From: Aeromonas eucrenophila
GTDB lineage: Bacteria > Pseudomonadota > Gammaproteobacteria > Enterobacterales > Aeromonadaceae
DNA length: 64,000 nucleotides
Direction of reading: 5' to 3'
NCBI RefSeq assembly: GCF_000819865.1
Contig: NZ_CDDF01000005.1
Span: 903,421-967,420, forward strand
Part shown: positions 27,718 through 38,469 of the stretch, piece after piece
Position numbering within the stretch: the stretch's first letter is position 1
Layout of the letters: every line of letters begins with the position of its first letter
Program-made: the position numbers and the translations under genes
Notes under the pieces: model-generated
Told to the model about the DNA's origin: nothing
Seen by the model: the letters and a program-made list of their open reading frames with translations, nothing else
The model's database searches: none

Positions 27718-29022
27718 ATGGCTGAGATGATGAAGGTATTGTTATCCACCCAGGCAGCCGCCGCCCACTGGGGCGAAGGGGCCCTGCTTAGTTTCGGTGG
27801 TGATCAGGCGCTGATCCACCTGGGCCCTGTTCGCCAGGAGCAGGACGCCCTGCGCGCCATCCAGCGTGCCGCCCGTCGGCTCGAGTCCAGCGGCATCAAG
27901 CGCATCAAGCTGGAGGGGGAGGGCTGGGATCTGGAACGTCGCTACGCCTTCGCCCAGGGTTTCTATGCCGCCAAGGGTGAGCGCGAGCTGGATGTCGGTG
28001 AGCAGAGCGCCGCCGATGCCCGCGAGCTGGCTGCGCTACAGAAGGCGAGCCGCTGGGTGCGCGAGGTGACCAACGGTTGCCCGGAAGCCATCTACCCCAT
28101 GAGCCTGGCGGAGTCCGCCCTGCTGCTCATTCGCGGTCTGGCGGGGGACAAGGTCAGCGCCCGCATCACCGCCGGCGAGGCCCTGCGCGAGGCCGGTCAC
28201 ATCGGGATCTGGTCGGTGGGCCGGGGCAGCGAGCGCGAGCCCGTGCTGCTGGAGCTCGACTACAACCCGACCGGGAATGCCAATGCCCCGGTGACCGCGG
28301 CCCTGGTGGGCAAGGGCATCACCTTCGACTCCGGCGGCTACTCCATGAAGTCCTCTGACAACATGCTGCCGATGAAATCCGACATGGGGGGCGCCGCCAT
28401 GGTCACCGGTGCCCTGGCGCTGGCCATCAGCCGCGGCCTCGACAAACGGATCAAGCTCATCCTCTGTTGTGCCGAGAACCTGGTGTCGGGCAATGCCTTC
28501 AAGCTCGGCGACATCCTCACCTACAAGAACGGCATCTCGGTGGAGATCCAGAACACAGACGCGGAAGGTCGGCTGGTGCTGGCTGACGGTCTGCTGGCCG
28601 CGAGCGAGAGCGGCGCCGCCTATATCCTCGATGCCGCCACTCTGACCGGTGCCGCCAAGACGGCGCTGGGCCGTGACTACAACGCCGTATTTGCCCTGGA
28701 TGAAGCCGAGCAGGTGCGCGCCCTGGCCGCCGCCAAGGCGGAAAACGAGAAGGCCTGGCCGCTGCCGCTGGAATCCTGGCATGCGGGCCAGCTCACCTCG
28801 GCCTTCGCCGAGCTGGGCAACGTCGCCTCCGCCGAAGGCACCGCCGGTGCCACCACGGCGGCCGCCTTCCTGTCGCGCTTCGTACGCGACGAGGGCAAGG
28901 GCTGGGTACACCTGGACTTGGCCGCTTCCTATCAGAAATCCGGCAACGAGCTGTGGGCAACCGGTGCCAAGGGCCACGGGTTAAGAACAATTGCCCGCTG
29001 GTTGCAGGAGGTGAGCGCATGA
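27718..29022 (+). CDS. pepB: Peptidase B (M17 leucyl-aminopeptidase family)
   Basis: The 434-residue cytosolic metallo-aminopeptidase has the M17 catalytic core VGKGITFDSGGYSMK, MKSDMGGAA and NTDAEGRLVLADGL, which provide the two-metal site and the catalytic Lys and Arg. Overall sequence follows E. coli PepB, including MAEMMKVLLSTQ at the N-terminus. The location after fdx is the usual one, though iscX is missing between them. It overlaps the next gene by 4 bp (ATGA). Confidence 0.95.
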   Translation: MAEMMKVLLSTQAAAAHWGEGALLSFGGDQALIHLGPVRQEQDALRAIQRAARRLESSGIKRIKLEGEGWDLERRYAFAQGFYAAKGERELDVGEQSAADARELAALQKASRWVREVTNGCPEAIYPMSLAESALLLIRGLAGDKVSARITAGEALREAGHIGIWSVGRGSEREPVLLELDYNPTGNANAPVTAALVGKGITFDSGGYSMKSSDNMLPMKSDMGGAAMVTGALALAISRGLDKRIKLILCCAENLVSGNAFKLGDILTYKNGISVEIQNTDAEGRLVLADGLLAASESGAAYILDAATLTGAAKTALGRDYNAVFALDEAEQVRALAAAKAENEKAWPLPLESWHAGQLTSAFAELGNVASAEGTAGATTAAAFLSRFVRDEGKGWVHLDLAASYQKSGNELWATGAKGHGLRTIARWLQEVSA

Positions 29023-30302
29023 ACGTCTGGTTGAGCCGCGAATTTGCCGCCGCCGAGTGGGGCGAAGGGGCCCTGCTCTCCCACCGCCCCGATGGCATGG
29101 TGATCCACCTGGTGACCGCCAGCCCCTTGCTGGACATCCAGCAGGCGGCCCGTCGCCTGTGCGGGCAGGGGATCCAGAAGGTGGCCCTGTGCGGTCACTG
29201 GGAACGAGAGCAGCAGTGGGCCTTCGCTCAGGGCTTGCAGACCCCCAAGGCCGAGGTCGAGCTGCAGTGGGCCACCTCGTCCGAGGAGGACAGGGAGGAG
29301 CTGGAGGCGCGCTGGTTGTGCGGCCGTTGGGTGCGCGAGATGACCAATGCCACCCCGGAGCAGCTGGGGCCGCTGGACTTGGCGGTGGAGGCAGCCGCCT
29401 TCATCACCGAGCTGGCACCGGATCGCATCAGTCACCGCATCCTCAAGGGGGAGGCGCTGCAACAGGCGGGCTGGGTCGGTCTCTATCAGGTCGGCCGTGG
29501 CAGTGATCGGGAGCCGGTGATGCTGGAGCTGGACTTCAACCCGAGCCGGGATCCGAGGGCGCCGGTGGCGGCTGCTCTGGTGGGCAAGGGCATCACCTTC
29601 GACTCCGGTGGCTACTCCATGAAGACCTCCCAGGGCATGCTCACCATGAAGCATGACATGGGGGGCGCGGCCATCGTCACCGGCGCCCTGGCGCTGGCCA
29701 TACTGCGCGGTCTGGACAAGCGGGTGAAGCTCATCCTCTGCTGCGCCGAGAACCTGGTCTCCGGCCATGCCTACAAGCTGGGGGACATCCTCACCTACAA
29801 GAACGGCACCACGGTGGAAATCGTCAACACCGACGCCGAGGGGCGGTTGGTACTGGCGGACGGCCTGCAGCTCGCTGGCGAGTCCGGGGCGCCTCTGGTC
29901 ATCGACGCAGCTACCCTCACCGGGGCAGCCGTGATGGCGCTGGGGGGGCGTTACAACGCGCTCTTTGGCTTGGACAAGGGATTGGTGAGCCGGGCCATGG
30001 CTTATGCGGATGCCGAGCAGGAAGCTGCCTGGCCGCTGCCGCTGGAGCCCTGGCATCGCCAGCAGTGTCCGTCCCACTACGCCGACACTGCCAACAGCCG
30101 GCCGGTGCCGGGCGGTGGTCCGGGTGGCGCCTCCAACGCGGCGGGTTTCCTCTCCCGTTTCGTGGCCAACGAGGGGCAGGGCTGGCTGCACGTCGATCTC
30201 GCCGCCTGTTTCAGCGAGAACGGCGACAATCTGTGGGCGCCGGGGGCCAACACCCTGGGCATGCGCACCATAGCCCATACCCTGCTGGCGGAGACGCGCT
30301 GA
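29019..30302 (+). CDS. Second M17 aminopeptidase, pepB paralogue
   Basis: The 427-residue protein is clearly a tandem copy of PepB. It shares MNVWLSREFAAAEWGEGALLS with the start of PepB and the whole catalytic core (VGKGITFDSGGYSMK, MKHDMGGAA, NTDAEGRLVLADGL), so it should be active. The N-terminal third differs most, and the loop PVPGGGPGGASNAA is its own. AGGAGG precedes the ATG, which overlaps the pepB stop as ATGA, so the two are translationally coupled. Different substrate preference or mixed hexamers are possible but not shown. Confidence 0.92.
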   Translation: MNVWLSREFAAAEWGEGALLSHRPDGMVIHLVTASPLLDIQQAARRLCGQGIQKVALCGHWEREQQWAFAQGLQTPKAEVELQWATSSEEDREELEARWLCGRWVREMTNATPEQLGPLDLAVEAAAFITELAPDRISHRILKGEALQQAGWVGLYQVGRGSDREPVMLELDFNPSRDPRAPVAAALVGKGITFDSGGYSMKTSQGMLTMKHDMGGAAIVTGALALAILRGLDKRVKLILCCAENLVSGHAYKLGDILTYKNGTTVEIVNTDAEGRLVLADGLQLAGESGAPLVIDAATLTGAAVMALGGRYNALFGLDKGLVSRAMAYADAEQEAAWPLPLEPWHRQQCPSHYADTANSRPVPGGGPGGASNAAGFLSRFVANEGQGWLHVDLAACFSENGDNLWAPGANTLGMRTIAHTLLAETR

Positions 30303-30320
30303 GCCGTGGTATGACCGATG

Positions 30321-30344
30321 AGGGCACCCGCGGGTGCCCTTTTT
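30321..30344 (+). terminator. Terminator after the pepB pair
   Basis: A 9-bp stem (AGGGCACCC / GGGTGCCCT) is followed by TTTT, 19 bp past the stop. Confidence 0.85.
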
Positions 30345-30521
30345 CATGGCGTTTGAAAAATGAGCAACAGATGCAGTTTTAAGGGGTTAAGGACGCTATC
30401 GTGCACAAGCGCACATTTTTTCCTGCCGCCATGGGACAAGATGAGTCACCATGTTGTTTCGAGGGTGCTTTTGTTTAATAAAAAGTTGCTATTTTGTGTG
30501 TTATTTCGGTTTTTGTTTACG

Positions 30522-30527
30522 TATAAT
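30522..30527 (+). promoter_or_regulatory. ndk -10 element
   Basis: A consensus TATAAT lies 55 bp before the ndk ATG in an AT-rich stretch. The -35 is poor. Confidence 0.5.
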
Positions 30528-30581
30528 CGCCGCCGAACATGGATTCCTACAATAAAACTCTGTAGTTAAGGAAAGAACTCA

Positions 30582-31010
30582 ATGGCTATCGAACGTACCT
30601 TCTCTATCGTCAAGCCGGATGCCGTCAGCAAGAACCTGATCGGTGCCATCTACGGTCGCTTCGAGAGCGCCGGCCTGAAAGTGGTCGCCGCCAAGATGCT
30701 GCACCTGAGCAGCGAACAGGCCGCCGGCTTCTACGCCGAGCACCAGGGCAAGCCTTTCTATGACGGTCTGGTCGCCTTCATGACCTCAGGCCCTGTCATG
30801 GTACAGGTACTGGAAGGGGAAGAGGCCATTCGCCGTCATCGCGAGATCATGGGCGCCACCAACCCGAAAGAAGCCCTGGCCGGTACCCTGCGCTCCTGCT
30901 ACGCCGAGAGCATCGATCGCAACGCCGTGCACGGCTCCGACGCCCCGGCCTCTGCCGCCCGCGAAATTGCCTACTTCTTCTCCGACGACGAGATCTGCCC
31001 GCGCGGCTGA
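30582..31010 (+). CDS. ndk: Nucleoside diphosphate kinase
   Basis: The 142-residue enzyme balances NTP and dNTP pools. The phospho-His117 is in [12 protein letters not shown] and the N-terminus [17 protein letters not shown] is typical. AAGGAAAG precedes the ATG. It has its own promoter and terminator. Confidence 0.99.
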   Translation: MAIERTFSIVKPDAVSKNLIGAIYGRFESAGLKVVAAKMLHLSSEQAAGFYAEHQGKPFYDGLVAFMTSGPVMVQVLEGEEAIRRHREIMGATNPKEALAGTLRSCYAESIDRNAVHGSDAPASAAREIAYFFSDDEICPRG

Positions 31011-31029
31011 TTTTCACCCGGTGATCACC

Positions 31030-31056
31030 AAGGGAGCCTCGGCTCCCTTTTGTTTT
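31030..31056 (+). terminator. Terminator after ndk
   Basis: AAGGGAGCC-TC-GGCTCCCTT is followed by TTGTTTTTT. Confidence 0.85.
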
Positions 31057-31179
31057 TTGGTCTTTTGGCCTATCTCCCCTTATTCTCCAGGTGGAAAGGC
31101 AGACCCATTATTTGTACAATGCCGCCCCCTGACGTAGGTCAGCCAATAAATTTATGAAGTGTGTGAGCCGAGGCCCCTG

Positions 31180-32283
31180 ATGAGCGAAACAAAAACCAAC
31201 CTGCTGGATCTCGATCGGGATGCCATGCGTGCCTTCTTCGTCGAATTGGGCGAGAAGCCATTCCGGGCAGATCAGATAATGAAGTGGATCTACCACAACG
31301 GTTGTGATGACTTCGATCAGATGAGCAACGTCAACAAGGCGTTGCGTGAGCGCCTCAAGGAGATCGCCGAGATCCGTGCCCCGGAGATCAGCCGCGAGCA
31401 ACGCTCCTCCGATGGCACCATCAAGTGGGCCCTGCAGGTAGGCGATCAGGAAGTGGAGACCGTCTACATCCCGGAAGCGGACCGCGCGACCCTGTGCGTC
31501 TCCTCCCAGGTGGGCTGTGCCCTGGCCTGTACCTTCTGCTCTACGGCGCAGCAAGGCTTCAACCGCAACCTGAAAGTCTCCGAGATCATCGGCCAGGTCT
31601 GGCGCGCCGCCAAGGTTGTCGGTGGCAAGCGTCCCATCACCAACGTGGTGATGATGGGCATGGGCGAGCCGCTGCTCAACCTGGCCAACGTGGTGCCGGC
31701 CATGAGCCTGATGATGGATGACTTCGGTTTCAGCATCTCCAAGCGTCGCGTCACCCTCTCCACCTCGGGCGTGGTTCCTGCGCTGGACATGCTGGGTGAT
31801 CAGATCGACGTGGCCCTGGCCATCTCCCTGCACGCGCCGAACGACGAGTTGCGTTCCCAGATCATGCCGATCAACGACAAGTACAACATCGAGGCCTTCC
31901 TCGCCGGTGTGCGTCGTTATCTCGCCAAGTCCAACGCCAACGGTGGCCGTGTGACCGTGGAGTATGTGCTGCTCGATCACATCAATGACGACATGCAGCA
32001 GGCCCATGAACTGGCCAAGGTGCTCAAAGACACCCCCTGCAAGATCAACCTGATCCCGTTCAACCCCTTCCCGGGCAATCCGTTTGGCAAGCCGAGCAAC
32101 AGTCGTATCGACCGTTTCTCCAAGGTGCTGATGGAGTACGGCTTCACCGTCATCGTCCGCAAGACCCGCGGTGAAGACATCGATGCGGCCTGTGGTCAGC
32201 TGGTGGGGGAGGTGATCGACCGCACCAAGCGCACCATGAAAAATCGGATGCAACAGAGCGGGATTTCCGTCAAAATGGTTTAA
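31180..32283 (+). CDS. rlmN: Dual-specificity rRNA/tRNA C2-adenine methyltransferase RlmN
   Basis: The 367-residue radical-SAM enzyme methylates A2503 of 23S rRNA and A37 of some tRNAs. The cluster motif [15 protein letters not shown], the [12 protein letters not shown] motif and the C-terminal catalytic Cys in DAACGQL are all present. The start at 31180 gives [13 protein letters not shown], matching the family; the open frame reaches back to 31159. It begins the conserved rlmN-pilW-rodZ-ispG-hisS cluster. Confidence 0.98.
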   Translation: MSETKTNLLDLDRDAMRAFFVELGEKPFRADQIMKWIYHNGCDDFDQMSNVNKALRERLKEIAEIRAPEISREQRSSDGTIKWALQVGDQEVETVYIPEADRATLCVSSQVGCALACTFCSTAQQGFNRNLKVSEIIGQVWRAAKVVGGKRPITNVVMMGMGEPLLNLANVVPAMSLMMDDFGFSISKRRVTLSTSGVVPALDMLGDQIDVALAISLHAPNDELRSQIMPINDKYNIEAFLAGVRRYLAKSNANGGRVTVEYVLLDHINDDMQQAHELAKVLKDTPCKINLIPFNPFPGNPFGKPSNSRIDRFSKVLMEYGFTVIVRKTRGEDIDAACGQLVGEVIDRTKRTMKNRMQQSGISVKMV

Positions 32284-32310
32284 CGTGCTAAGCCATTGTA
32301 TAGTCAGGGA

Positions 32311-33087
32311 ATGAATACACATACATTGATCATGGTAGCGGCGCTTTGCGCACTGCCCGGCTGTGTTACCGAAACCACTTACGCGGGTCAGAATTCGACC
32401 CAGCGTGAAGTGGGACCCGATCTCGAGGCGGCGGCCCAAACCCGCCTCGATCTGGGTCTTCAATATCTGCGTCAGGGCAATGCCGAGCAGGCCAAGTTCA
32501 ATCTTGACCGTGCCCTGAAGTACGATCCGAGCAATTCCCAAGTCTACATTGGCTTTGCCTATTTCTATCAGCACGTAGGGGATTTCAAGGCATCCGAAGC
32601 GAACTACAAGAAAGCGCTGGAGATAGACCCGACCAATGCTGACGCAATGAACAACTACGGTGCCTTCCTCTGCAACCGGGGCCGCTTCGATGAAGCGGAC
32701 AAGGCGTTCCTGCAGGCCGTCAGCCAGCCCAATTACGTCAAGATCGCCGATACCTACGAGAATGCGGCGCTCTGTGCCCTGCAAAATCACAGAAATGAGC
32801 AGGCGAGCGAGTACTATCGTCTGGCCTTGGGGTATAATCCCCGCAATCCGGGGTTATTGCTGGACATGGCCGAGCTTTCCATGAAAGATGGCAAGCTGCC
32901 TGATGTGCAGTCCTACCTCGTTCGTTATGCCGAGGTGGCGGAAGAGAACGAGGATAGCCTCTGGTTGAGGCTACGGCTGGCGCAAGCCATGGACAAGCCG
33001 GCACTATTACACCAATTCGGGACAGAGCTGGTAAGGCAATATCCCACTTCGCAACAAGCCAAGCGTTACTTAGCCAATGACTACTGA
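32311..33087 (+). CDS. pilW: Type IV pilus biogenesis/stability protein PilW (PilF)
   Basis: The 258-residue TPR lipoprotein is the pilotin for the type IV pilus secretin. The signal sequence MNTHTLIMVAALCALPGC ends at a lipidated Cys18, although its n-region lacks basic residues. Six or so TPR units follow, for example ARLDLGLQYLRQGNAEQAKFNLDRAL. The start is uncertain: a TTG at 32296 is in frame, but the signal peptide favours 32311. It overlaps rodZ by 11 bp. Confidence 0.9.
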   Translation: MNTHTLIMVAALCALPGCVTETTYAGQNSTQREVGPDLEAAAQTRLDLGLQYLRQGNAEQAKFNLDRALKYDPSNSQVYIGFAYFYQHVGDFKASEANYKKALEIDPTNADAMNNYGAFLCNRGRFDEADKAFLQAVSQPNYVKIADTYENAALCALQNHRNEQASEYYRLALGYNPRNPGLLLDMAELSMKDGKLPDVQSYLVRYAEVAEENEDSLWLRLRLAQAMDKPALLHQFGTELVRQYPTSQQAKRYLANDY

Positions 33088-34006
33088 ACAGCCACACGAT
33101 TTCCAAGACGACTCCCAGGCAGTGGGCCCAGGCCAACTGCTGCGTAACGCCCGTGAGCAGCTCGGCTGGACACGCGAGCAGGTTGCGTCCCGCATTCACC
33201 TTCGTCTGACCCTGATCGCCGCCATCGAGGCGGATACCTACGACAAGAACACGTCGCACACCTTCATTCGCGGTTATCTGCGCGCCTATGCCAAGTTGGT
33301 CGGTATTCCGGAAGAGACCATTCTCGCCGCTTACGACAAGCTGGGATTGACGCCCCCCGACAATATCGACATGCAGAGCTTCTCCCGCCGCTCCCGCCAG
33401 CAAGCCAACGACAGTCGGCTCAAGGTGGTGACCTGGTTGGTGATCCTGGTGCTGATTGCGCTCTCCATCGCTTGGTGGTGGCAGAGCACGGCGCGCCGCT
33501 CCGCCGGTGAGGAGGCCCTGGCGGCGACCGAGATGGGAGCCACCGACGGCCTCTCCGTTGCCAATGCGGCGCCTGCCGTGGATGTCGCTGACCCGGTGCT
33601 GCCCGCTGTCTCCGACGCCGCGCCCACCGCGCTCGAACCCGTGGTGAGCGAGTCTGCTGCGACCGCACAACCGCTGCCCGCCGTCAGTGCCGCCGTGGCG
33701 AACGATGCCTCCGCATCCGTCGCGACTGCGCCGACCGACGCTGCTGCCACCGAGCCCGCCAAGGTGCCCCAGCTCAAGTTGAGCTTCACCGCCGACTGCT
33801 GGCTGGATGTCAAGGATGCCAACGGCAAGACCCTGTTCAGCGGTCTGAAGAAGGCGAACGACGTACTTGTGCTGGAAGGACCCGAGCCACTCAAATTCAC
33901 CGTTGGCGCCCCCATGGCGGTCAACCTCGAATACAAGGGCAAGTCCTTTGACATGAGCCGTTACAACAACGGCCGGACTGCTCGCTTCTCACTGCCGCAG
34001 GAGTAA
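33077..34006 (+). CDS. rodZ: Cytoskeleton protein RodZ
   Basis: The 309-residue protein links MreB to the cell wall machinery. It has an N-terminal helix-turn-helix that binds MreB ([22 protein letters not shown]), one membrane span near 117-138 ([19 protein letters not shown]), and a Pro/Ala/Thr-rich periplasmic linker. A C-terminal DUF4115 domain ([18 protein letters not shown]) completes it. It overlaps pilW. Confidence 0.95.
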   Translation: MTTEQPHDFQDDSQAVGPGQLLRNAREQLGWTREQVASRIHLRLTLIAAIEADTYDKNTSHTFIRGYLRAYAKLVGIPEETILAAYDKLGLTPPDNIDMQSFSRRSRQQANDSRLKVVTWLVILVLIALSIAWWWQSTARRSAGEEALAATEMGATDGLSVANAAPAVDVADPVLPAVSDAAPTALEPVVSESAATAQPLPAVSAAVANDASASVATAPTDAAATEPAKVPQLKLSFTADCWLDVKDANGKTLFSGLKKANDVLVLEGPEPLKFTVGAPMAVNLEYKGKSFDMSRYNNGRTARFSLPQE

Positions 34007-34016
34007 TCTGTCCGCC

Positions 34017-35132
34017 ATGTCCGCTCACGAATCCCCGATTATTCGTCGCAAATCCAGGCAGATCATGGTCGGCAATGTACCGGTTGGGGGCGATGCTCCC
34101 ATCACGGTACAGACCATGACCAACACCAAGACCACGGACGTGGCCGCCACCGTCGAGCAGATCCAGCGGATCGAGCGGGTGGGGGCGGACATAGTCCGGG
34201 TCTCGGTGCCGACCATGGAGGCGGCCGAAGCCTTCAAACTCATCAAGCAACAGACGCGCATTCCCATCGTCGCCGACATCCACTTCGACTACCGCATCGC
34301 CCTGAAAGTGGCCGAATACGGGGCTGACTGCCTGCGCATCAACCCGGGCAACATCGGCAACGAAGAGCGGGTGCGTGCCGTGGTCGACTGTGCGCGCCAC
34401 TACAACATTCCGATCCGTATCGGGGTCAACGGTGGCTCTCTGGAGCGCGACATCCAGGAAAAATATGGCGAGCCGACCCCCGAGGCTCTGCTCGAGTCAG
34501 CCATGCGCCATGTGGATTATCTGGACCGTCTCAACTTCGACAACTTCAAGGTGAGCGTCAAGGCGTCCGACGTCTTCCTCGCGGTCGGCGCCTATCGCCT
34601 GCTGGCCAAGCAGATCGATCAGCCCCTGCACCTCGGTATCACAGAAGCGGGCGGCTTCCGTGCCGGTGCGGTGAAATCGGCGATTGGTCTTGGCATGCTG
34701 TTGGCCGATGGCATAGGCGACACCCTGCGCATCTCCCTTGCCGCCGATCCGGTGGAAGAGGTGAAGGTCGGCTTCGATATTCTGAAGTCCCTGCGCATTC
34801 GTGCCCGCGGCATCAACTTCATCGCCTGTCCCTCCTGCTCCCGCCAGGAATTCGACGTGATAAGCACCGTCAATGCCCTGGAAGAGCGGCTGGAAGACAT
34901 CATCACGCCGATGGATGTCTCCATCATCGGCTGTGTGGTCAATGGCCCGGGCGAGGCACTGGTCTCCGATCTGGGACTGGCGGGGGCGGCCAACAAGAGC
35001 GCCTTCTACGAAGGGGGCCAGCGGGTCGACCGGCTCGACAACAAGGATCTCATCCCGATCCTGGAGCGCCGCATCCGCGCCCGGGCGGCCATGCTGGATC
35101 CGGCCAACCAGATCGCTCTGGACAAGGGCTGA
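34017..35132 (+). CDS. ispG: 4-hydroxy-3-methylbut-2-enyl-diphosphate synthase IspG
   Basis: The 371-residue 4Fe-4S enzyme makes HMBPP in the MEP isoprenoid pathway. [21 protein letters not shown] begins the TIM barrel, and the cluster Cys lie in [10 protein letters not shown] and [10 protein letters not shown]. Length matches E. coli IspG (372). It starts 10 bp after rodZ. Its cluster would come from the nearby ISC system. Confidence 0.98.
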   Translation: MSAHESPIIRRKSRQIMVGNVPVGGDAPITVQTMTNTKTTDVAATVEQIQRIERVGADIVRVSVPTMEAAEAFKLIKQQTRIPIVADIHFDYRIALKVAEYGADCLRINPGNIGNEERVRAVVDCARHYNIPIRIGVNGGSLERDIQEKYGEPTPEALLESAMRHVDYLDRLNFDNFKVSVKASDVFLAVGAYRLLAKQIDQPLHLGITEAGGFRAGAVKSAIGLGMLLADGIGDTLRISLAADPVEEVKVGFDILKSLRIRARGINFIACPSCSRQEFDVISTVNALEERLEDIITPMDVSIIGCVVNGPGEALVSDLGLAGAANKSAFYEGGQRVDRLDNKDLIPILERRIRARAAMLDPANQIALDKG

Positions 35133-35155
35133 GTCGCCAAACATTGAACAATAGC

Positions 35156-35180
35156 GGGGCCACCGAGGGTGGCCCCGGCT
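35156..35180 (+). terminator. Weak terminator after ispG
   Basis: A perfect 9-bp stem (GGGGCCACC / GGTGGCCCC) is followed only by GGCTTT. Confidence 0.5.
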
Positions 35181-35221
35181 TTAGGTAGTTGATTTTACAT
35201 CCCGCATCCGGTCACCCTGAT

Positions 35222-35250
35222 TTTACCTTGGGGCCGAAAATCCCTATAAT
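35222..35250 (+). promoter_or_regulatory. Putative hisS promoter
   Basis: TTTACC and a consensus TATAAT are separated by 17 bp, 36 bp before the hisS start. Confidence 0.6.
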
Positions 35251-35286
35251 GCGGCCAAATTTCACGTCTTTTTCTCGAGTATCAAC

Positions 35287-36564
35287 GTGGCAAAACAGAT
35301 CCAAGCAATTCGCGGTATGAATGATTGCCTGCCGGAGCAGAGCCCGGTATGGCAGAAAGTGGAACAGGTCCTGCGCCAGGTCGTGGCCAGCTATGGCTAC
35401 AGCGAAATCCGCATGCCCATCGTCGAGCAGACTCATCTGTTCAAACGGGCCATCGGTGAAGTGACCGACGTGGTCGAAAAAGAGATGTACAGCTTCGATG
35501 ATCGCAACGGCGACAGCCTGAGCCTGCGCCCGGAAGGGACCGCCAGCTGCGTGCGTGCCGGCATCGAACACGGGCTGCTCTACAACCAGGAACGCCGGAT
35601 GTGGTACATGGGCCCCATGTTCCGTCACGAGCGTCCCCAGAAGGGTCGCTACCGCCAGTTCCATCAGTTCGGGGTCGAGCTGTTTGGCATCAACGGGCCG
35701 GACATCGACGCCGAGCTCATCATGCTGACCCACCGTCTGTGGCGTCTGTTCGGCATCAGCGATCACGTGACCCTGCAGCTCAACACTCTGGGCCAGAGCG
35801 GTGAGCGTGCCGCCTACCGCGATGCGCTGGTGGCCTACCTGGAGCAGTACAAGGACCAGCTGGACGAAGAGAGCCAGCGCCGCATGTACAGCAACCCGCT
35901 GCGGGTGCTCGACTCCAAAGACGAGAAGGTGCAGGCCATCCTGGTCAATGCGCCGCGTCTGTTCGATCACCTCGGGGAAGAGAGCCTGGCGCATTTTGAA
36001 GGGCTCAAGGCGCTGCTGACCTCCGCCGGCATCTCGTTCGAGGTGAACGAGCGGCTGGTGCGCGGTCTCGATTACTACAATCTCACCGTGTTCGAGTGGG
36101 TCACCAACAGCCTGGGTGCCCAGGGCACCGTCTTGGCCGGTGGTCGTTACGATGGCCTGGTGGAGCAGCTCGGCGGTCAACCGACCCCGGCGGTGGGCTT
36201 CGCCATGGGCATGGAGCGACTGGTGCTGATGCTCGAAACCCTCGAGCTCAATGCCGACATCCGCCCGGCGGTGGATGTCTATCTGTGCATGGTGGGCGAG
36301 GGGACCGAGCAAGCCGGCTTCCAGCTGGCCGAGCGGCTGCGCGATGCGCTGCCGGACATGCGCCTGATGAGCCACTGCGGTGGTGGCAACTTCAAGAAAC
36401 AACTCAAGCGTGCCGACAAGAGCGGCGCGGCCATTGCCCTGATCCTCGGTGAGACCGAGGTGCAAAACGGGGAAATCACCCTCAAATATTTGCGTGGCCA
36501 GGCCGAGCAACAGACCATCTCGGTCGATGCCGCCATCGCCCTGCTGGCAGCTAAAGGAGAATAA
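35287..36564 (+). CDS. hisS: Histidyl-tRNA synthetase
   Basis: The 425-residue class II synthetase has motif 1 region [17 protein letters not shown], motif 2 [19 protein letters not shown], the histidine-A motif LVRGLDYYN and motif 3 [13 protein letters not shown]. The start is GTG (35287), which gives the family N-terminus [16 protein letters not shown]. It likely forms an operon with yfgM and bamB. Confidence 0.98.
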   Translation: MAKQIQAIRGMNDCLPEQSPVWQKVEQVLRQVVASYGYSEIRMPIVEQTHLFKRAIGEVTDVVEKEMYSFDDRNGDSLSLRPEGTASCVRAGIEHGLLYNQERRMWYMGPMFRHERPQKGRYRQFHQFGVELFGINGPDIDAELIMLTHRLWRLFGISDHVTLQLNTLGQSGERAAYRDALVAYLEQYKDQLDEESQRRMYSNPLRVLDSKDEKVQAILVNAPRLFDHLGEESLAHFEGLKALLTSAGISFEVNERLVRGLDYYNLTVFEWVTNSLGAQGTVLAGGRYDGLVEQLGGQPTPAVGFAMGMERLVLMLETLELNADIRPAVDVYLCMVGEGTEQAGFQLAERLRDALPDMRLMSHCGGGNFKKQLKRADKSGAAIALILGETEVQNGEITLKYLRGQAEQQTISVDAAIALLAAKGE

Positions 36565-36567
36565 GCT

Positions 36568-37218
36568 GTGGAAGTTTATACCACCGAAGAACAACAGGTT
36601 GAGGTCATCAAGAGCTGGTGGAAAGAGAACGGGACCTCGGTGCTTGCAGGGACTGTGATCGGTCTGGTCGGCCTCTTTGGCTGGCGCTATTACAACGAGC
36701 AGCAGCAGGTTGGCCAGGAGACCGCCTCCGCGGCTTACAACGAGGTGACCGCGCAGCTGGCCAAGGGCGATGACGCCGCGCTGGAGCAGGCCAAGAGCTT
36801 CATCAGCGCTCACCAGGGTGATTCTTACGCCGAGCTGGCCGCCTTGCAGCTGGCTGCGGCCGCGGTCAAGGCCAACAAGCTGGATCTGGCTGCCGAGCAG
36901 CTGACCCAGGTCGCCACCAACGGCGACGAGAGTATCAAGCCCATCGCCGCCCTGCGTCTGGCTCGCGTACTCAACGATCAGGGCAAGGCCGACGAGGCCC
37001 TGGCCCAGCTTGGCAAGATCAACAACGAGGCCTTCAAGGCTCAGGTCGCGGAAGCCCGCGGCGACGTGCTGCTCAAACAGGGCAAGCCGGAAGAGGCGCG
37101 CGATGCCTATCAGGCGGCGGCGGATGCCGGCGGTCTGCAGGCGAGCAGCGAACTCAAGCTGAAGATGGACGATCTGGCGCTGCCAGCCGTGACTGCAAAT
37201 GAGGCACCGGATGCGTAA
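36568..37218 (+). CDS. yfgM: Ancillary SecYEG translocon subunit YfgM
   Basis: The 216-residue inner-membrane protein has one span near 25-40 (TVIGLVGLFGWRYYNEQ) and a periplasmic TPR-like domain. It works with PpiD at the translocon. The start is GTG (36568), with GGAG 7 bp upstream. It lies 3 bp after hisS and overlaps bamB by 8 bp. Confidence 0.94.
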   Translation: MEVYTTEEQQVEVIKSWWKENGTSVLAGTVIGLVGLFGWRYYNEQQQVGQETASAAYNEVTAQLAKGDDAALEQAKSFISAHQGDSYAELAALQLAAAAVKANKLDLAAEQLTQVATNGDESIKPIAALRLARVLNDQGKADEALAQLGKINNEAFKAQVAEARGDVLLKQGKPEEARDAYQAAADAGGLQASSELKLKMDDLALPAVTANEAPDA

Positions 37219-38395
37219 CAGCTACAAGCGAATGGCGCTGGGCGCCGCCGTCGCCCTGGCCTTGCAGGGGTGTTCCCTGTTCAGCTCGGAAGAAGACCTG
37301 ACCCCGATGGCAGCGCTGCCGGTGGTCACCTCCAGCTTCAGCGCCGAGACCCGCTGGTCTTCCTCCGTCGGCGATGGCATTGGTGACTTCTACTCCCAGC
37401 TGCAGCCGGTGGTGGAAGAGGATCACGTCTATGCCGCCGCGCGGGATGGGGATGTGACCGCCTTCGATCGTGCCAACGGCAAGGTGCTGTGGAGCGTGGA
37501 CCTGGCCGATCTGCCGGTCAACGCCGACAAGCGCAGTGCCCGCCTCTCCGGTGGCCTGGTGTCCCGTTACGGCAAGCTGTTCCTCGGTTCCGAGAACGGG
37601 GTGGTCTACGCCCTGAACGAGGCAAATGGGGAAGTGCTGTGGCAGACCACGGTACCGGGTGAAGTGGTCGCGAGCCCCGCCGTCGAGGATGGCCGAGTGG
37701 TGGTATTGACCACCTCCGGCCGACTGATCGCGCTTGATACCGATGAGGGCAAGCAGCAGTGGTCCCTCAGCGAAGAGCAGCCGCCGCTGACCCTGCGCAG
37801 CGCCGGTGCTCCCGTCATCACCAACGGCGCCGTCATCTACGGCCGCGCCGATGGCAAGGTGGGCATCGCCCTGCTGAGCAACGGCCAGCCGGTGCGTCAG
37901 TCCAAGGTGGCGGATCCCCGCGGTGCGACCGAGCTGGATCGCATGGTGGACGTGGACGCCGCCCCGCTCATCGCCGGCGATGAGCTCTATGCCATTGCCT
38001 ACAATGGGCAGTTGATGGCGCGCAAGCTGATGACCGGTGACGAGGTGTGGAAGCGCAAGTATTCCGGCTACCGCGACATGGCGGTGACCGGCAACGCCAT
38101 CGTGCTGACCGACAGCCGTGGCCACCTGTTTGCGGTGGACCGTCGCAACGGCCTGGAGCTGTGGTCCAACACCCAGCTGGAAAACCGCTCGGTGACCGCT
38201 CCCGTGGTCCTGGGTGACTACGTGGTGGTGGGCGATGTGGAAGGTTACCTGTATTGGCTGGATCGTACCGACGGTACCATCAAGTCCATGCAGCAGCTCG
38301 ACAGCAGTGGTCTCTACGCCGCCCCTCTGGTGGACGGTGACACCCTGTATGTGCAGAGCCGTGGTGGCAAGTTGTACGCGCTCGCGCGTCCCTGA
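37211..38395 (+). CDS. bamB: Outer membrane assembly lipoprotein BamB
   Basis: The 394-residue beta-propeller lipoprotein belongs to the BAM complex that inserts outer-membrane proteins. The signal peptide ends [10 protein letters not shown], a good lipobox. PQQ-like blades recur, for example [26 protein letters not shown] and [13 protein letters not shown]. The start at 37211 follows GAGG by 6 bp; an upstream ATG (37199) lies inside yfgM and lacks this spacing. Confidence 0.95.
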   Translation: MRNSYKRMALGAAVALALQGCSLFSSEEDLTPMAALPVVTSSFSAETRWSSSVGDGIGDFYSQLQPVVEEDHVYAAARDGDVTAFDRANGKVLWSVDLADLPVNADKRSARLSGGLVSRYGKLFLGSENGVVYALNEANGEVLWQTTVPGEVVASPAVEDGRVVVLTTSGRLIALDTDEGKQQWSLSEEQPPLTLRSAGAPVITNGAVIYGRADGKVGIALLSNGQPVRQSKVADPRGATELDRMVDVDAAPLIAGDELYAIAYNGQLMARKLMTGDEVWKRKYSGYRDMAVTGNAIVLTDSRGHLFAVDRRNGLELWSNTQLENRSVTAPVVLGDYVVVGDVEGYLYWLDRTDGTIKSMQQLDSSGLYAAPLVDGDTLYVQSRGGKLYALARP

Positions 38396-38417
38396 TCACC
38401 CGTCAATCTGAATATCC

Positions 38418-38446
38418 GGCTCCTGGTCTTCGGACCCGGAGCCTTT
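38418..38446 (+). terminator. Possible terminator between bamB and der
   Basis: GGCTCC-T-GGTC-TTCG-GACC-C-GGAGCC forms a stem with a stable UUCG loop, followed by TTTGTCGTCTT. Confidence 0.5.
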
Positions 38447-38469
38447 GTCGTCTTGAGAATGAGGCTTTT

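Noticed and set aside
31108..32790. 560-codon minus-strand frame opposite rlmN and pilW
   Set aside because: It covers two certain genes in antisense and shows no recognisable domain.
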